Source of the DNA: Epichloe hybrida
Taxonomy: Eukaryota; Ascomycota; Sordariomycetes; Hypocreales; Clavicipitaceae
NCBI GenBank assembly: GCA_019022495.1
Contig: JAFEKR010000022.1
Location: 496,001 to 560,000, forward strand
Direction of reading: 5' to 3'
Length of the DNA: 64,000 nucleotides
The translations under genes and the position numbers were made by a program. Numbering within the stretch: position 1 is the first letter of the stretch; each line of letters begins with the position of its first letter. Shown here piece after piece: positions 21,337 to 33,359 of the stretch. The notes under the pieces were generated by a model. The model was not told the DNA's origin. It searched no databases and saw nothing but the letters and a program-made list of their open reading frames with translations.

Positions 21337-24300
21337 CTAATTAGTAGTTATCTCTATAAATACTATAAATTAGTAAGGTTTATAAAAGAGGTATTAATAT
21401 TAAGGACTTGCCTTATAAAAGAGGAAGTGCTACTCTAAGATACTAAATATACTAAGGAAAAAGTATAATCTAGCTCTCCTTTTACCTTAAGTAACTATAA
21501 CTAGCTCTATACTAAATCTAAGCTTATTAACTTAATTAAGGCTTAGTTAGTAACTAACCTAACCTATCTTTATTTATTTAATTAGCGCGTTTATTATATA
21601 AATAAACCCTTAGAAGCGTATTTATTAAATAATTAAGGCCTAGTTAGTAACTAACCTAACCTATCCTTAATTATTTAATTAAACCTACTAAGGGATAAAG
21701 ATAATAGCTTTATTTATAACCCTTTAGACTTCTATTAATTCTCTATTTCCCTTACCCCCTTATTTACTACTAATATTATAGTAAAATATTAAGATTAACC
21801 AAAGGGATCTAGAGCCTAAGATATTCCCTCTAATTATAAATATACCTTCCCCCCTAAGGATACTAGAAGAGAAGCTAATCTATAAGTTATATCTTACCTC
21901 CTTAACTATATATCCCCTAATTTATACTAATATATTATATAATAAGTACTAGAGAATAAGGAATTATTTAATCTTAAAGTAAATACTACCCCTAAAGAAC
22001 TTATAGCCTAGATTCTTATTAAGAAAGTAACCTATAAATATAAGAACCTATACCTATAAACCCTATTTACTATCTTTATTAATAACTTTAGAGAATAGAA
22101 ATAAGAAATATTCTAAGTAGTAAATCCTAAAGCTATAAAGAGTCTTTAAGACTTTCTTTTCTTTAGTAGTATCTATATAGACCTATAGAGTTACTATAAG
22201 ATAATAGTCTTACTTAAAGATATTATTAACTATAATAGATTCTATAACTAGAAAGAAGAAGAAATATAGGAAGTTACTAGGAAGTATTCCCCCTTTAAGA
22301 GGTAAATAGTAAAGAAAGACTTCTATAAAGACCTCCTTCCTATTAGTATCCCTTCTTTTAGAGATTAACTAAAGTAACTAATTACTTTATATTATCCCTA
22401 ATCCCCTTAACTACTATAATTACTCCTATTCTATTTCTAAATTCTATTATACTAATCCCTAAGTATACTAAGTGTAAGGCAAAGGCATAATAGTAAAGGT
22501 AATCCCCCTATTATAAGCCCTTAACTATAACCCTAGACCTCCCTTACTTCCCCTCCTATAGTAAGATATTATAATCCCCCTCTATAGTCTAGAACTATAG
22601 TACCTCTTCTATAAGATTTAATTATCCCTATTCCCCCTTAGGAGATAGGCTAACCCTTATTAAAGTAACTACTTAATCTTAATAAATTCTATAGTAATAA
22701 GAGTATTAAGTATAGCGCTAGGGAGTATAATATTCTTAATATTAAGCTCTTAACCTATTAAAGGAAGTATAAGATACTAGGAATTATATAAGAATAGTTA
22801 GGCTATGGTTTTAAGTTTATACTAAAAGAAAGACCTCTATAGTACTTCTTAGAGAACCTTTTAGGCTAAGGAGACCCTTAAGATCTCCTAACTCTTATCT
22901 ATAGGATTAGGTAAAAGTTTAAGATAGATAATATATATTAAAAGAACTATCTATTATAGGGAAGATTATAACTACTTATAATTATCTAAGAGAACCCTAG
23001 TAAATTAAAGATTAAGTGCTTTAAAGACCTTATAATAAAGCTTTCAAATCTCTAATAGGCAAATCCTTATAGATCCTAGTTAGAATTAGACCTCCGCAGT
23101 TAGATTCTAAATGCCTGTAAAGGAATCCTAGAATATAGGGCTTATATTATTAATCCTCCTATTAACCTCTAACGCTTTTATGAATAAATAAGGATGTTAA
23201 TTAGTAAATCTAAAGCTTTAATTAATTAGTAGTAGTTCCCTATAGAAGCTAGCACTAAGGAACACTTTTAGACTAACTATAAGTATAATAGAAAAGGTAA
23301 GGAAGCCTAGTATAGTTAATCTTTATTAAAGAGCAAGCCTTAATGCTTAAAAAAGTGTTATATATATAGTAAAGAAGGTTATTAGTTAACCAAATACTTA
23401 GATAAGGACTAGAAGAAAGCATTCCAATGCTTTAAGAATCATTCCCACACAGACCTAACAGCTTCTTTATATAATATATTCCTAACATAGTATAAAGGTA
23501 ATAATAATTCTAAATTAGCTAAAGATAATAATATTAACTAATACCTAATACAACTTAGTTTCAGCAAAGAAGATAATAATAGCCAAGTGCCTATAAGCTT
23601 CTTTACACACAGGACCACCTATAATAGCCATATAACCACTAAGATTCTTGCTAGTTATGCAATGATTTATACTCTAGCTAAGAAGGATCTATTTAATCTT
23701 TAGGAGCTAGATAAGGTACTAAGCGTATTTACACTTAAAGGACAATATTCATCTAGAACCTTTAAAGGCATTATAGCTAATATAGGTGCTACAGGATGTT
23801 TGTTAGCAGGCCACCCTTAATTCTTAGCTTTACAAAGTATAATACTAACTATCATGCTTAATAAGTTAGATGCTAGGAAGGCAAAGATTAAATTTAGCCC
23901 TAGAGAACTAATTAAGGCACTTAGATTAATTAAAGTGCTAACTCCGTTCAGAATTATCCTCTTTTAGGTAATCCCTATAAACACTCCCTTTCTCTTATGC
24001 CTTAATAATATAACCTACCTAAAGATTAATTTCCACATATTAGAGAACGTTTTGTAGTAAGGGAATATTAAGGTTCCTATTATACGCAAATAGGGGCACG
24101 TATAAATACTTCTTAACAAAGAAGAAAGTGTTACTTAAAGTTATCTCATAGAGATTAAGCTTCGCTAATTATATTAACGCTTTAGATACCCTTTAGTTTA
24201 ATGTCTTTATGATTTACTATGTAAATTAAGGCATAAGGTTAAGTTTAAAGCTATTAAGAAACTAACTAAGGTTTGCTAGCAGTGCTAATTACACGCGGAT

Positions 24301-26900
24301 AGCCCACATTAGTTCAAATTCACTCTTCGGGATAAATATACTTATAATTACGAAATTATTATAGACATTATATATCTTAATAGTAACCGCCCTATTCTGC
24401 AAGTTGTTAATATAGCTACATCCTTTAATACAGCTAGATTTATTAAAGATATCTTTGCAAAGACCACGTAGGAAGCACTCTATCTTTGCTAGATTAACGT
24501 CTATCTAGGCCCCCTAGATTTAATTATTATAGATGCTAGAACGACCTTCAGAGGTAAGGAATTCAAGCAGCTTATATTATTAATAGTAATTAAGATTAAA
24601 GATGTCCCTATTAAGGCTTACTATAGCATTAGTAAGGTTAAGCGATATTACAGGCCGCTCCAAAGAGCTTATAATATCATCCAATAGGAATGCCTAATAA
24701 CGCCAGAGCCCGTAGCATTATAAATAGCAGTCAAAGCTATAAATAACACCATAGGATTAAATAGTCTTATGCTAATAGTCCTTATTTTTAGCGCGTATCC
24801 TTATATAGTTAAGGAATTGCCTCTATTACTAAATATCACGTAGCAAGCCCTTACGATCTAACTAGTAATAAAGGAAGTTAAGCGTATTTATACCTAGCAG
24901 AAAGTTAGTAATGCCCTTACTATAAGGAATAGTCCTAACACCTCTATAACTATTAACCTCCTACTAGGATTGCTTATATGTATATAGCGCGAAGGTAAAG
25001 GATAGGCAGGCCCCTATAAGCTATTAGCTATAGAGGGTAAGACCTACACTCTTAAGCTCCCTTAAGGCCCTAAGGCCTTTAGATTAATATCTATTAGGCC
25101 TTTTTATAAAGATCCTAATAAAGAGAGACCTCCTAAGAGCGCAGATAACTAAGACGCCTCCCCACAGCCTATGGCTATCCCTCCTGCTAATCCCCTAAGG
25201 CAAGGACCTAGAAGACCTTGGAAGAACCCCCCTATTATTATATCTAATGTTAATTACGTAAATCAAATAAAAGATAAGACTGATATCTTTCTATTAGCTA
25301 AGGAAAGCTCTAACCTTAAGCTTGTAATCTAATTATATAAGGGGGGAATTATTAAGACCCCTAGCAAACCCTTTAAGCTATTTACTAAAGCTAAGATTAA
25401 TTCTCTAATTAAATAAGGCGTGTTCGAATTTATTAAGTATAATAAAAGAGAGCATAGTAGAGTTTAAATTTTTAATTCCTATATTATTAATAAGGTAAAG
25501 GGCAAGATAACGGATCCGTATAAGAAGTCAAGGCTTGTGATCTAAGGTTATAGCAATAGGGAGAAGCTAGTGATCCTTATATAGGCCCTAACAATCTAGT
25601 AAGCTAGCTAGCAATTAATCCTCGTGATAGCACCTGCGTTATTATTACTAGGCCTTATCCTCTAGCTTTATAATATCACATAGGCCTATATATAAGCACG
25701 AATGCTTCTTAGTTATATAATCCTAGCCCGAATTCCTATCTAAATCCGTTACCTATACCCTATAGGCATAATAATATAAGTAATTAAGCCTCTATATAGT
25801 ATTATAGAAGCTAGCACCTACTAGTAGGTAACATATTATTATTACTATAGAGAAATGCTCTAGATAATAACCTCTATGTTTGACCTATGCCTACTCGTAA
25901 TAATAAAGGAGAACCTAACCTTTATGTGTATAGGGATGTAAACTAATAATATAATTAGACTATCTAACTATAAGTTCTCTTAATAAGAGGAAGATTAATT
26001 AAAAGCCGCTTCTTTTACTACTAAACTAAAGCAAATCCTTTCTATAGGGAACCCACTAACCTTTAATAGTGGTATTATTACTCTTAAAAATAATATAATT
26101 ACGCTAAGGCAGAAGGGCTAGGGTGGAAAGCTTTAGTTAATCCTACTAACTAATTTAAAATAGGTATATATAGAATAATAAGCTTAAGGCGTGTACATTG
26201 CTTTAATTTACTAACCTAAAGCCTGCTTTAACCTCTCTATTACTATATAACACTAAGAGCTATTACCTTAAGATGTAAAGAGCCTGAACTAACAGATTTA
26301 ATAGTAAATTAATAATCTAAGCTAAGGATTAAGGTTTATACTATTTAATCTTAAGAAGGCAAAGCTTTTTGTATTTATAGATGGATCATTTACTAACAAC
26401 TAGGACCTTACTTCCTAGCTAGGCTATGTGCTTATCCTAGCTAGTGAAGTCTAAGAGGAAAGCACCTTTATAATCTAAGGTAATATTATACACTATAGCT
26501 CTACTAAGAGCAAGAGAGTCATGAGAAGTATGCTTACCTCTGAGATCTATGGTATGGTTACTAGTGCTAATATAGCTTACGCGGTCTTAATAACGCTTAG
26601 GTTAATCACCTATTAATTAAACCTCCCTATGATTCCTATTATTATTTATACTAATTTGTACTCTTTATATAAATACCTTATTAAGCTTAGTACTATAAAG
26701 GAGAAGCGACTTATGATTAACATTATAGCCCTTTATTAATTATATAAGCAACGAGAGATCTACGAGATTAGATAGATTAATAGGAATAATAACCTTGCTA
26801 ATATATTTACAAAGGCATTGCCAAACAAGGTATTTAAGAGGTTTATTACAAGCAACAAGGTGACTATTAGGATGGAAGGGTGGGTTACGTGATTGTAATG
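21337..26900 (+). pseudogene. Element G gag-pol remnant
   Basis: Read through stops, the domains are: gag to about 23760, with a zinc knuckle at 23344-23400 reading K-K-C-Y-I-Y-S-K-E-G-Y-stop (Cys to Tyr and Trp to stop); protease core I-A-N-I-G-A-T at about 23769-23800, where family members have D-T-G; integrase at about 24280-24700 (L-H-A-D-R-P-H, Y-E-I-I-I-D-I-I-Y-L, F-I-K-D-I-F); RT at about 25380-25850 (S-R-L-V-I, V-I-K-P-L-Y-S-I-I-E-A); RNase H at about 26365-26880 (F-I-D-G-S-F, S-E-I-Y-G-M-V, F-T-K-A-L-P). Nearly all losses are G-to-A or C-to-T. The element is dead but supplies the reference for F's deletion. Confidence 0.85.
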
Positions 26901-26938
26901 TTTGTGTTAATCTAATGAGATTAAAGGTGTTGAGAATT

Positions 26939-26964
26939 GGGCTTACTTATCCTTACATAGGCTT
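26939..26964 (+). other. Conserved 3' hairpin-like motif, G copy
   Basis: GGCTTACTTATCC then TTACATAGGCTT, the reverse complement of the F, D and I copies as expected from opposite orientation. Lies between RNase H and the 3' LTR. Confidence 0.55.
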
Positions 26965-27120
26965 ATAGATTAGATTTTGTTGTTTATTATACCCCTTCCC
27001 CTTACCCTTTTCTTATAATATTATTCGTAATTATTTAATCTTATTTGTTCCTTAATTCCTATTCACTTCTCTTATTAATATTATATATTAATAATTATAT
27101 TAAAAAGAGAGAGTTTCTAG

Positions 27121-27416
27121 TGTTAGAATAAGCATAATATTAATAAGGGTACGTGCCTCTAATTAGGTAGGTGTGTTATATCGCGGACCTACATATCCAG
27201 CCTGACCGCGCCACGATTGGGGTTAGTATATATAGCCTCTTCGCTAATAACCCTAATTAAGGCCCCTCTTCCTATAATAAATAGCGTACTCTCTTTGCTT
27301 CTATTTAATCCCTCTTTTGCTTGCTTTAGTAGACTAGAATATATAATAATTACGTGTACTTTAGTTCACCCTGAAAACCCTACGCGTAGGTCAATGGTAT
27401 CCTGTAGATACCAACA
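27121..27416 (+). repeat. 3' LTR of G
   Basis: 296 bp, TGTTAG to ACCAACA. The last ~60 bp keep CpG/CpA sites (TACGCGTAGG) that are lost in the 5' LTR. Confidence 0.9.
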
Positions 27417-27421
27417 ATAAG

Positions 27422-29328
27422 CATAAAGAATAAATTATTTACTAAATTAAAAACCTTCTATTACTACTAATACTTTACTAAACTACTAAATAAAATAATA
27501 CCTATAATATCTAGTATTATAAAAAATACTTTAAGGGCTAATACCTTAACCTAAGGTCTAGGGACTTTAGATAGGAATTTAAGCATTAAAAGCTCTATAT
27601 TTATTAGGAGTAAAGACTATAATAAACTTATTAAAGTACTTACTATAAGTATTAACCCTAAACTTAAATAAGTTATATAAATAAGTAAAAACCTTATAAA
27701 GACTAGCTACCTTTAGTAATAAGGTAAGACCTTATAAGGAAATAAGTCCTAAGGCTCTTAATCCTTTATAGTAATATCTTTACTAAGTACTAATAGTAGG
27801 TTAGAATTTATTCTATAGATAATACCTTAAGACTTATAAAATACTAATATTAATAACTTCCTAATCTTAGAAGCTAAACTATATAATATTTATAATAGTA
27901 TCTCTCTAAGTTTAAAAGAGGTTAAAAGTAAAATATATATACTATAAAATTAAATACTATAATACTATATTTAATAACTCCCTAATACTAAGTATAGTAA
28001 CTAGGAACCTAGCTATACTTAATAATTTAATTACTATTAAGTATAGTAATTACCTTTATTATATAAAAATAGCCCTTAATTAAATATACCTAAAGCTACT
28101 AGATATAAATCTCTAGTAGCCTAGCCCTAATAAACTAGGACTCCTATAATAGCTATATAATCTTAAAATTAAGTAAATATATAGCTAATAAATAAAGATA
28201 TAGCTTTATACTTAGATTCTAATAACTTTAAAGTCTAAAGTATAATATTAAAGGTATATAAAAATAGCTAAAACTATACTATTATTATAAAGCTAAAAGG
28301 ATTAAAGAACTAGGTAAAATAAGATAAAGCACTAAAGAATACTATAATAGTAGAATTTATAATACTTATTCTTAAAGAAACTTTAATACTAATAATACTT
28401 ATAAAACTATATTTATTAGTAATATAAAATAAGTATATTAAGTAGCTATTATTCTAGTAATAAAGAAACTTTAACTTACTTACTAGAATTTATAAATAAT
28501 ACTCCCCTTATATAGGTAAGAAAATTAAAGGGATTACTAAAGCTTATAAGGTATATATAATACTATAAAAGGTTAGCTAATAGTATAGCGCTAATATCCT
28601 TAGAGAAATTATTATAGGTCTTATTATAAATATACTATAAAAATATAGTAATATTTAGGACTTTACCTAGGTATTTAAATAGTAATTATATAAACTTAAA
28701 TATATATAACTAAACTAGAAGATACCTAATAAACTCTATTAACTATAGTTTCTAAGTAACCTAGGGGATATATTTAGTATTTTTAAGTCTTAAGTATTCT
28801 AATAGTATAGAATAGCTAGGGTTAGAAATAAAACTAATATTACACTAAATATACTTATAGAATTAGCCTAAGATAAATATTAATACCTAAAGACTAAGAA
28901 GAAAATATTAGGATATATAAGTAATATAATTACTAGTAGTTTAGTATACCTTACTTATACTAGTAGTAAATATAGAAGAGATATAACTAGCTTAACTTAA
29001 CTATAGAAGCATATAAAGCTCTAGAAGCTAAGTAACTATAAAGGTTTATATTAAAAAGTCTACACTATATATAGCTAGATTCCTACACTAAGTAATTATA
29101 ATAATAGTAAATACTATAGCTAAAACAAGAAATAGGAAAAGGTAGTAGAAAAGCTATTAGCCTATAATATAAATACTAATATACCTAAAGAAGAGGCAGA
29201 TACGTTCCTTACATAGCCCTAAGACCTTAGAGATTACTTTATAGCTAACGTTTATAAACTAATAGTATTAAGCATGCGGATTAATAGCTAGAATACTAAC
29301 GCTAGAAGCCTAGATTAAATCTTTAATA
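27422..29328 (+). pseudogene. Element H gag remnant
   Basis: Continuation of H between G and B. By position it is gag; the text is so RIP-altered that only Lys/Leu/Tyr-rich pieces between stops can be read, and no zinc knuckle was identified. Ends at the GCACT duplication of B. Confidence 0.5.
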
Positions 29329-29333
29329 GCACT

Positions 29334-29589
29334 TGTTACTTACACTAAGGTGCCTGCGCAGGTAATAATTCCGTATAATTGAAGTTGATAATAGATAGAT
29401 TGCTAGCTAGGAAAGAGGGAGAAGAGAGGGAAAGTCTAGATACTAGGAAAGTAAGTGAAACCTAAAAGTAGGGCGGAAAAGGGGGTGGCAAATTAGTGTA
29501 GCTAATTATAACGCATATATTACGCTAGACCTATAATTAGTCTAGTCTTTAGCTATAATTAAGCTAATAAAGATCCGGAGAATCTAAAA
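29334..29589 (-). repeat. Left LTR of B
   Basis: 256 bp, TGTTAC to CTAAAA. The inner end is damaged (CCAACA to CTAAAA), while the outer end still has TGCGCAGG. Confidence 0.88.
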
Positions 29590-29799
29590 CTAGTAGTCTC
29601 TCTTTTTATTTATAGCTAAAGGAGCCTAAAAATATAATAAAAACTAAATTAAAGGAAAGTATATATAAGTAAATCCCTTTATAGGAATCCGCTACTTTAA
29701 TTAGCTATTATAGTATTAGTTAATTAAATTAATTTATTAGTCCTTATTTAGGCTCCTATTCCCTAATATTATAAGTCTCTTTACTTATCCTTTAATATA

Positions 29800-32574
29800 A
29801 ATTATTAATTTATTGAAATTAATTAAAGAGAAAAGTAATAAATTTAGTAATGCCTTTATTATTATATTTACTAGATTATTATTTCTATTAATTTACCTTA
29901 CCTTATAAATCTTATGCCTTTTATATAATTAATAAAGAGCTATAATATTAATTATTAGTCTTTTCTCCTTTATAGTTCCTAGCTTTATAAGGTATTTATA
30001 TAATAAAAAGAAATTAGTATAAAGGATTATAGGAATTTAAGGCATCTTTAATCAGTCTATAATCTAATAAAAAGTTATAGAAATTACATAGGTAATATCT
30101 ACACCTTAAACCATACTATATAATTCGGAGGTAAGTGCGCTATATATAACTCGCTTACTCTTTGTTAAGCTATACGTAATAATGTTGCCTTTTATAATAA
30201 AGGTATTATTATCTTATATTATCTTATTACTAATTACAATAATATATCTAATCTATAAGCTTAAATCCTTATTATTAGTAAGTAATTTATTTATAAATAT
30301 AAAGAGCTTTACTTCCTTAAGGGTTAAAGGGATGTATTATAGTCCTTACTACTAATTCTTAATTTACTATTTAAGGCATTTATTAAGGCATATAATATTA
30401 TTAGTAAAGGGTTCTTAGTATTAAGCTGTAATTAAAAGGTTATAGGAAGCTTCTAGTTAGCATATAGTTATAATATAGCTTCCTTAGGCTTATTATTCTA
30501 TATAATCTTACTTTACTATTAGGGATTAAGGATTAACTTCCTTAATCTTCTAACTTTAGCCCTTTTAGGTTAAATTTAGTAAATAATTAGCGTTTTAGGT
30601 TAAGATATAGCTATTACAGATAAGGGGATTCCTAGTGGTTAATTATTACTTTTCCTTAGTAATAAACTTAGCTTTCTAAAGCTCTTTCTTTTCTTTTTAG
30701 AAGAAGTTATTATTACTTAGGCCTAATGTATTATTAGTCTATATTCTAATAATACTAAAGAGGTTTTTATTATTTAGCGCTATAATTAATAAGCAGGGAT
30801 TATAGGTTAAAGTTATTATATTAAGATTATCTTTATAATAATAGAAGTATATTACCTACTAGTAGGTTCTAGCCTTTATAATCCTATAAAGAGATTTAAT
30901 TAATTTAATTATAGTCCTTTCTAGAAAGAGATATATAATTTACTTTAGTAATTTTATAATAATTAGCCTTATTAGCATTATATATAATTAAGTGTAGGCT
31001 TACGTAATATTATGAATCTAAAGGTAAATGCCTCTTTTTCTTAATAATAGAGTAATAGCCACAATAAGTTATTAGCTTACTTGTTATATTATTAGTAATT
31101 ACGTTAAGATAAATTCCTTTTCCTTGTTATTATGCCCTTGTATAATAAGATAGGATTTCTTATATAGTAAGGCTATTCCTTTACCTTTAATCTCTCTAAC
31201 TATATAAGAATTAAAGATTCTATAGCCTCTATGCTTTACTACGTTATACTTAATAAATTTAAAGATATTATAAGCTTATAAGGTATTAATCTTAGCTTAA
31301 TTAAACTACTTAAAGGGTTTTCCTAGGGTTATAATCTTCCTTTCTTAGTAAAGTTAAAGAGTAAGGTTTTAATTAGCCTTTTCTTTTACTATAAGGAATA
31401 CTATACTTAGTATCCCTCTAGCTATAACCTTATAAAAGAAAGCCTTATCTTAGTCTTTATTAATAAGTATATAGAGTTTAACTAGGCTAATATTTTTTCT
31501 AGGATTATAAGTTTTACTTCTCCTTACTTTTATTCCTTTAGGGTAAGGTAATAAGTCTTTAACTTACTAGCTTCCCTTTAGGGTTACTTAGGTATTATAG
31601 GCTTCTTCTATAGGCTTATTTATACTTATAAATTAGACTATAAAGGCTTTTCTTAGCCTTCCTTATTTTCTCTTTAGTAATACTTATAGCTTTTCTTTTT
31701 CTTTTATTACTAATTCTTTTTTAGTAGTAATAGTTAGTAATACTATTATATTCTCCTTTATATTATAAGGCTTTATCTCTTATTACTTTAGTCCTTCTAT
31801 AATATATAAGTCTTTATAGTAAGGCTTTATTACTATAAAGCAAAACTTTACTAGGCTATAGGGTATATTAACTATATAGGTCTCTTTATTAGTAGTAATT
31901 AGCTTATAAGGGCTATGCTAGCTGCCCTTCTCTTTTTACATATGTACATTAGCCTATAAAGGTAGCTAATATATAAGCGTTATATTAGGGCTATTCTAGG
32001 CTTTAAGGGTATTATAAACCTACTATAAAGCTAGGTAATAGTAAACCTTATTAGTAGCCTTCTAAATTACTTTAGTATATTAAATAACAAAGACGCTTAG
32101 TAGTAACTTATTTATTATTTATAGGTAAGCTCTAAAGACTAGTATAGTTAGGACTATACTACTAGGGCTTATAGAGTTATTAATAGCCTTAATAGCTATC
32201 TAGAGGTATTATTCTAGTATAAGATTTATTCTAATTAAGTCTATAATAATATTATAGGCCTAGCGTAAGGGTTTGTAATATCTTTTAACCTTTCTAATGC
32301 TATTATAGGCTTTAATTAGCATCTTATTAGTCTTAATTAATAGTAACTAAGTATAATGCTTAAATTTAGCGGAAGTAAAGTTATTGCTAGCATTATAGAC
32401 TATTTATTCTAAAGGTCTAAGATAAGTATTAATCTAGCACTCTTAGATTACGTCCTAAATGTCTTAGGCCTTTTGCTTCCTTAGATTAAGGAATTAGGCT
32501 ACTTAGAATAAGGTTACTAAATTAATAATATAAAGCACTAGTTAGCTATTAATTTACATAATATTAATAATAAT
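29800..32574 (-). pseudogene. Element B pol remnant (RNase H, RT, part of integrase)
   Basis: Minus-strand RNase H end at about 29830-29960 (K-V-R-W-I-N-R-N-N-N type text), followed leftward-to-rightward by RT and integrase text co-linear with C 58900-61670. Interrupted at 32579 by I. No open frame longer than a few dozen codons. Confidence 0.65.
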
Positions 32575-32579
32575 CTTAT

Positions 32580-32886
32580 TGTTGGATTCACAGGGTATTG
32601 AATTCAATGTAATACAGTCGTGAGCCCGAAGAATAGTATTGTCATCAATTATCTATTCTAGGCTGCGTTGTCTGTTGTTATGATTAATTAAGTTATAGGA
32701 AAAGAGAGGTAAAAAGCTAGAAGTTATAATACATAAAGGGAAAAGGGGTTGCGCGTTTTTATCCCTATATTTCCTAGCCAATTAACGTGCTAGGTTATAG
32801 GTTACGTGTGGGGTCCGCGCGCGGCCTAAGCTTCTACTAGGTAATTGCGGCTATGACGCGTAATTAATATCACCTTTATTCTAATA
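32580..32886 (-). repeat. Left LTR of I
   Basis: 307 bp, TGTTGG to TTCTAATA. Outer end spared, inner end mutated relative to the right LTR. PPT-like CTTCTCTTTTTT follows. Confidence 0.92.
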
Positions 32887-33058
32887 CTAGAACTTCTCTT
32901 TTTTAACATAATTATTAACACGTAATATTAATCGTAGAAATAAAAAAGGAAAGATAGATTAAGAATGTGATTAATAGGGGATATAAGGAAAGGAACTTAT
33001 AGCTTATCTAGGCGTATAGTTGCTAATAAAAGGGAAACAATAATCTTGCTTAGCCTAT

Positions 33059-33084
33059 AAGCCTATATAAGGATAAGTAGGTCC
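33059..33084 (-). other. Conserved 3' hairpin-like motif, I copy
   Basis: AAGCCTATATAAGG then ATAAGTAGGTCC; same place relative to the LTR as in D, F and G. Confidence 0.55.
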
Positions 33085-33359
33085 TTCTAAATCCCTTCTT
33101 TTCCTTAAAACAACACATATACTACACCTTAGTATATATATAATATCTTCCTTCTCCTTAGTAATACCTTTATTCTCCTATACACTACTATTAATTTCTA
33201 TAGTTTACTAGAAGGGCCTAGTAGGCTAGTGTAGTTATAGCTACTAGGGGTATTAACTATAAGGGCGTAAATCCCCCGTGTATTACTATCTTATCCCTAT
33301 AGCTCTCCTCCTAGAGGATTACCTTTTCCTCTTACTACATATATATTACACGTAAGTAA

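Larger units (their letters stand above)
21050..27416 (+). mobile_element. Copia-type LTR retrotransposon G, full length
   Basis: LTRs at 21050-21336 and 27121-27416 and an ATAAG duplication (21045-21049 and 27417-27421). Inserted in H only 66 bp inside its 5' LTR. Plus-strand order: leader, gag with zinc knuckle, protease, integrase, RT, RNase H. Purine run AAAAAGAGAGAG (27102-27113) and CTAG precede the 3' LTR. It is the full-length relative of F and shares domains and untranslated motifs with I. Confidence 0.92.
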
